This document shows, in pieces, positions 61,517-64,000 of a stretch of 64,000 bases of DNA (position 1 is the first letter of the stretch; each line of letters opens with the position of its first letter). Location: positions 34,911,001 through 34,975,000 of the forward strand of contig NC_072807.1 in NCBI RefSeq assembly GCF_028583425.1, read 5' to 3'. A program made the translations under genes and the position numbers. The DNA is from Eublepharis macularius. Lineage: Eukaryota > Chordata > Lepidosauria > Squamata > Eublepharidae. Under the pieces are notes generated by a model. The model saw only the letters and a list, made by a program, of their open reading frames with translations. It was not told where the DNA came from and searched no databases.

Positions 61517-61653
61517 GAAGTGGTGAGACCCCCTCAATGGACACTATTGATTCCTATATGAATAGACTGCACAGTATTATTCTGGCAAACCCACAGGAGA
61601 ATGAGACCCTCATAGCCACAGTCCGGGAGGTTGTAAACCGCCTCGAACGCTAG
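61517..61653 (+). CDS. HMG20A: HMG20A coding exon 8 (C-terminus, stop)
   Basis: Acceptor gtatcttgcag ends at 61516. The exon completes Gly303 and encodes residues 304-347, ending VREVVNRLER followed by TAG at 61651-61653. It contains the conserved DSYMNRLHSIILANPQ block of HMG20A. The total length of 347 aa equals that of the mammalian protein as I recall it. The sequence continues into the 3' UTR. Confidence 0.96.
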
Positions 61654-61949
61654 CGATGTGGTGAGCTCTCCTGTACCAGGACCTCTGAAGTCGTTCTTGC
61701 TAGGGCTGAGATGAAATATTGCTGACATCTGAAATGATCGGTTTGGCTTTCTTAGTCCAATTTCAGATCCTGAGGGTGGATTCTGGTGTCAATAGTCTGT
61801 ATTTTGGTGGAATAGGACCGAGTATGTAAATTCCACAGCAGAAACCACATGCTCGCTGTACATATGAAGTGTTTCTGATATTTCAACGATGTGTAATTTT
61901 CACAGCTGTATTTCCCTCCACAAGGACACTTTTAGTAACACAGTTGATA

Positions 61950-61955
61950 AATAAA
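61950..61955 (+). terminator. Candidate poly(A) signal AATAAA (proximal)
   Basis: This is the first AATAAA downstream of the HMG20A stop, in the context gataaataaaagg. A short-UTR isoform ending at about 61970 is possible. Confidence 0.45.
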
Positions 61956-62370
61956 AGGAAGAACAAAACCAGTCTTCCTACATTCCTTACTGTAGTGCTC
62001 ATCAGCTCCTAGATTTCAAGCAGAACTGAGAGGCTCTACTCCCCCCGCCCCTTTCCTCGCCCCTTGAACGCTCCAGTATGCGTTGTTTGTTCTAAATGCA
62101 CAACGCTGAGTCCCTGATGCTGCGTCCTGTGTTTGGAATTGCCTTTATAAAATCAAATGGTATTTTAATTCAGTACGTTCAGTCCATTTGTGCCACAGGA
62201 AGCTGGGAGTCCTCCACCTTTCTGGGCCCGACCTTTTGTGATAATTGTGTGGTGCAATTAATTGCCTGCTTCCCCCATCGTGGCTTAGCTGAAGCTAAAA
62301 GGCAGTTGCCCTTCCTGAGAGCAGCCAGATGGAACCGGCTACAGTTCTAAGTCAACCGGTCCCCCAGCAG

Positions 62371-62376
62371 AATAAA
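62371..62376 (+). terminator. Candidate poly(A) signal AATAAA (middle)
   Basis: AATAAA in cagcagaataaagtagcgg, with a TGTG/T-rich stretch about 20 bases downstream (gtgtgacgtgtggctgttt). That is the expected layout for a cleavage site near 62390. Confidence 0.5.
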
Positions 62377-62833
62377 GTAGCGGTGTGACGTGTGGCTGTT
62401 TGATGAAGGGGAACAGCTTGTGGGTGCAGGGCTGAGATTTTTTCCTGACAGCTCATCCACTTGCTCATTTTAATCGAGTATTTTCTCTTAGCCCTCCTAT
62501 ATGTTGTAAGAGAGAAACTCTGGGAATTTGCCTGGGGCAAGAACCGGGGCGGGGGGCGGGGGGGGGGGGACTGATAACGGGCAAGGACACCTGAGCCAGA
62601 TGTTGCTCAGGCAAGTGCTGGAAGGGCATAGGAGCCAGATGTTTCCCATCTAACCACTCTTGTCTGCAGAAGCCTGCCTGAAGCTTCAGATGCCAAGGCG
62701 GTTAGCTGTACCTGTCGACTGTTGCTGCTACAAGAAACCCCACGGGAGTTACTAGCGTTGGCTGTGGCTTCAGAATGTAAATGTGTCTGCTTCTGGGGAA
62801 AACTGGATTTAAACTTAAACCACTTTGCAACAA

Positions 62834-62839
62834 AATAAA
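62834..62839 (+). terminator. Candidate poly(A) signal AATAAA (distal)
   Basis: AATAAA followed by a C-run. It would give the longest UTR of the three candidates. Confidence 0.3.
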
Positions 62840-62860
62840 TCCCCCCCCCCCTCTCTTCCC

Positions 62861-64000
62861 AGCCTCCTTCCCACTCTCTCCCTGCTAGTTTGGGTTAAAA
62901 AAGACTTGCTCTCACTCTCCCAAAACAGCCCTGCAGATGAGGCAATTCAAAATGTTGATTCCAGCCTGGCTTCATTATCCAAATACGAACACTCAAAGAG
63001 AGCTGATGGTTCCCAATACTTCTGGCGTAATAAATTACCCTCGACATTTGCTTGGCAAATTCTCTTCCAGCAGGAGAGGGCGGGAAGGGCCAAGGACACG
63101 AACTCTTAGAGGCCAGCACAGCTGATAAAGAGAAGCGCTCCAGGCAGCTACAGAAGCAGTTTGTGAGTCAAGGTCACACGCACTGGAATCTGGGTGGGGT
63201 TTTTTTTGTTTTGCTTTGCGTCTTGTTGGATGGGCCCGCCAGTGTTGCTGTGCTTCTTAACATCTGGGTAGGCAGCCCAGACATGCTAGGGAGAAATCAG
63301 ATTACTAGCTAATAATGGGAGGTACTGCTGATCTAGCGTGTTACCAGTGGTTTGGATTGAGGGACGGCTGCTAGACTCCAGCATCTCCACTGAACCATTA
63401 TCCATTCTCTTTGCCAGGCTTTTTGAAAATGCAGTAACTTTTAACTTGGGGAAGGGGTGATGTTGTTAAAAAGGGTTTTGTGGATCACTTAAAGTCACTG
63501 TATTATTGTTTCCTCGCCCACCATTAACACGGGAAGGAGCATGGTTACATTCCTGCAGTTCCTTAGCTTCGAAGATACATCATACCACACGGTCATTCCA
63601 ATTATTAGATTAATGTTAGCCATGCTGAAGAATGTTGATGAAGGGGGCTTTGCATTGCAACCCCCACCCCCCCCAAAGTCTCACCCCTGTTAGATCTAGA
63701 CCTTCTCAAAGTGGAGCTTGTATCTTTGTCCATCCACCATAAACAGCGTTTACCTGATAGTAAACGGTAGCAGGGAAGTTACACAGGGTAAGGTTTCTAA
63801 TCTTCTTGCCCTTACAATTCTCAGTGGCCACCATTTCCTGCCAGGGTTGACGGGAATTGTAGAACTGTTGGGGTTTCAGCTTAATTTAGAAAACTATCAT
63901 TCTCACTGGCTCCTGCAAGAAATAATGATCGAGGAAGCTTGGGAATTGTAGTTTTAAGGAGCTTTCCCCCTCCCCTTTCAAAATAAGAATTTGGTGGCTT
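62861..64000. other. Downstream flank of HMG20A
   Basis: No coding exon recognised. It contains a C-run (62842-62851), a C-rich run near 63660, and three copies of an acaattc/gaattgt motif (63811-63824, 63852-63862, 63941-63951). In mammals the next gene is LINGO1 in the opposite direction; nothing of it is visible here. Confidence 0.5.

Larger units (their letters stand above)
61654..62860 (+). other. HMG20A: HMG20A 3' UTR (extent uncertain)
   Basis: Sequence after the stop has no long frame and no recognisable repeat up to about 62.5 kb, as expected for a 3' UTR. Three AATAAA signals are present at 61950-61955, 62371-62376 and 62834-62839. The first would give a UTR of about 320 nt, the last about 1.2 kb. 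A G-rich tract lies at 62547-62570. The true end cannot be chosen without transcript data. Confidence 0.55.

Overview
The window looks like a non-avian reptile nuclear genome, most likely a squamate (lizard-type). The grounds are one intron-rich vertebrate gene, tRNA-derived SINEs with the Sauria-SINE type head and ATT-rich tail, a 5S-rRNA-derived SINE, CR1-clade LINE 3' ends, hAT-type elements, and many Penelope-like element (PLE) tails of the kind common in squamates. There are no operons, CRISPR arrays or prokaryotic features.

The one protein-coding gene recognised is HMG20A (iBRAF) on the + strand. Eight coding exons (43493-61653) join in frame through GT/AG sites into 347 codons plus a stop, the same length as I recall for human HMG20A. 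The HMG box is at about residues 103-171 and a C-terminal coiled coil at about 230-273. The gene probably starts in a CpG island at about 16.36-17.7 kb with a non-coding first exon, so intron 1 is about 26 kb. The 3' UTR follows 61653 and has three candidate poly(A) signals.

Layout: 1-16.3 kb has no recognisable coding exon. From the mammalian order PEAK1 (-) head-to-head with HMG20A (+), I infer that this stretch is the first intron of PEAK1, and that 16.4-17.7 kb is a bidirectional promoter. That promoter carries a ZNF143/THAP11-like site, GC boxes, and a diverged tandem repeat whose units contain CG-rich palindromes. 17.7-43.5 kb is HMG20A intron 1, rich in repeats. 43.5-61.65 kb holds the coding exons. 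61.65-64 kb is 3' UTR and flank.

The most interesting signal outside the gene is a set of about eleven PLE-derived fragments. Several are head-to-head inverted, three have 12-13 bp target-site duplications, and several keep a hammerhead-ribozyme-like motif (CTGANGA box, hairpin, GAAA box, short closing stem). The best copies are at 37094-37132 and 49126-49166. A hAT-type element is inserted in one PLE tail with an exact 8-bp duplication.

All family names are from memory of sequence patterns; no searches were run.
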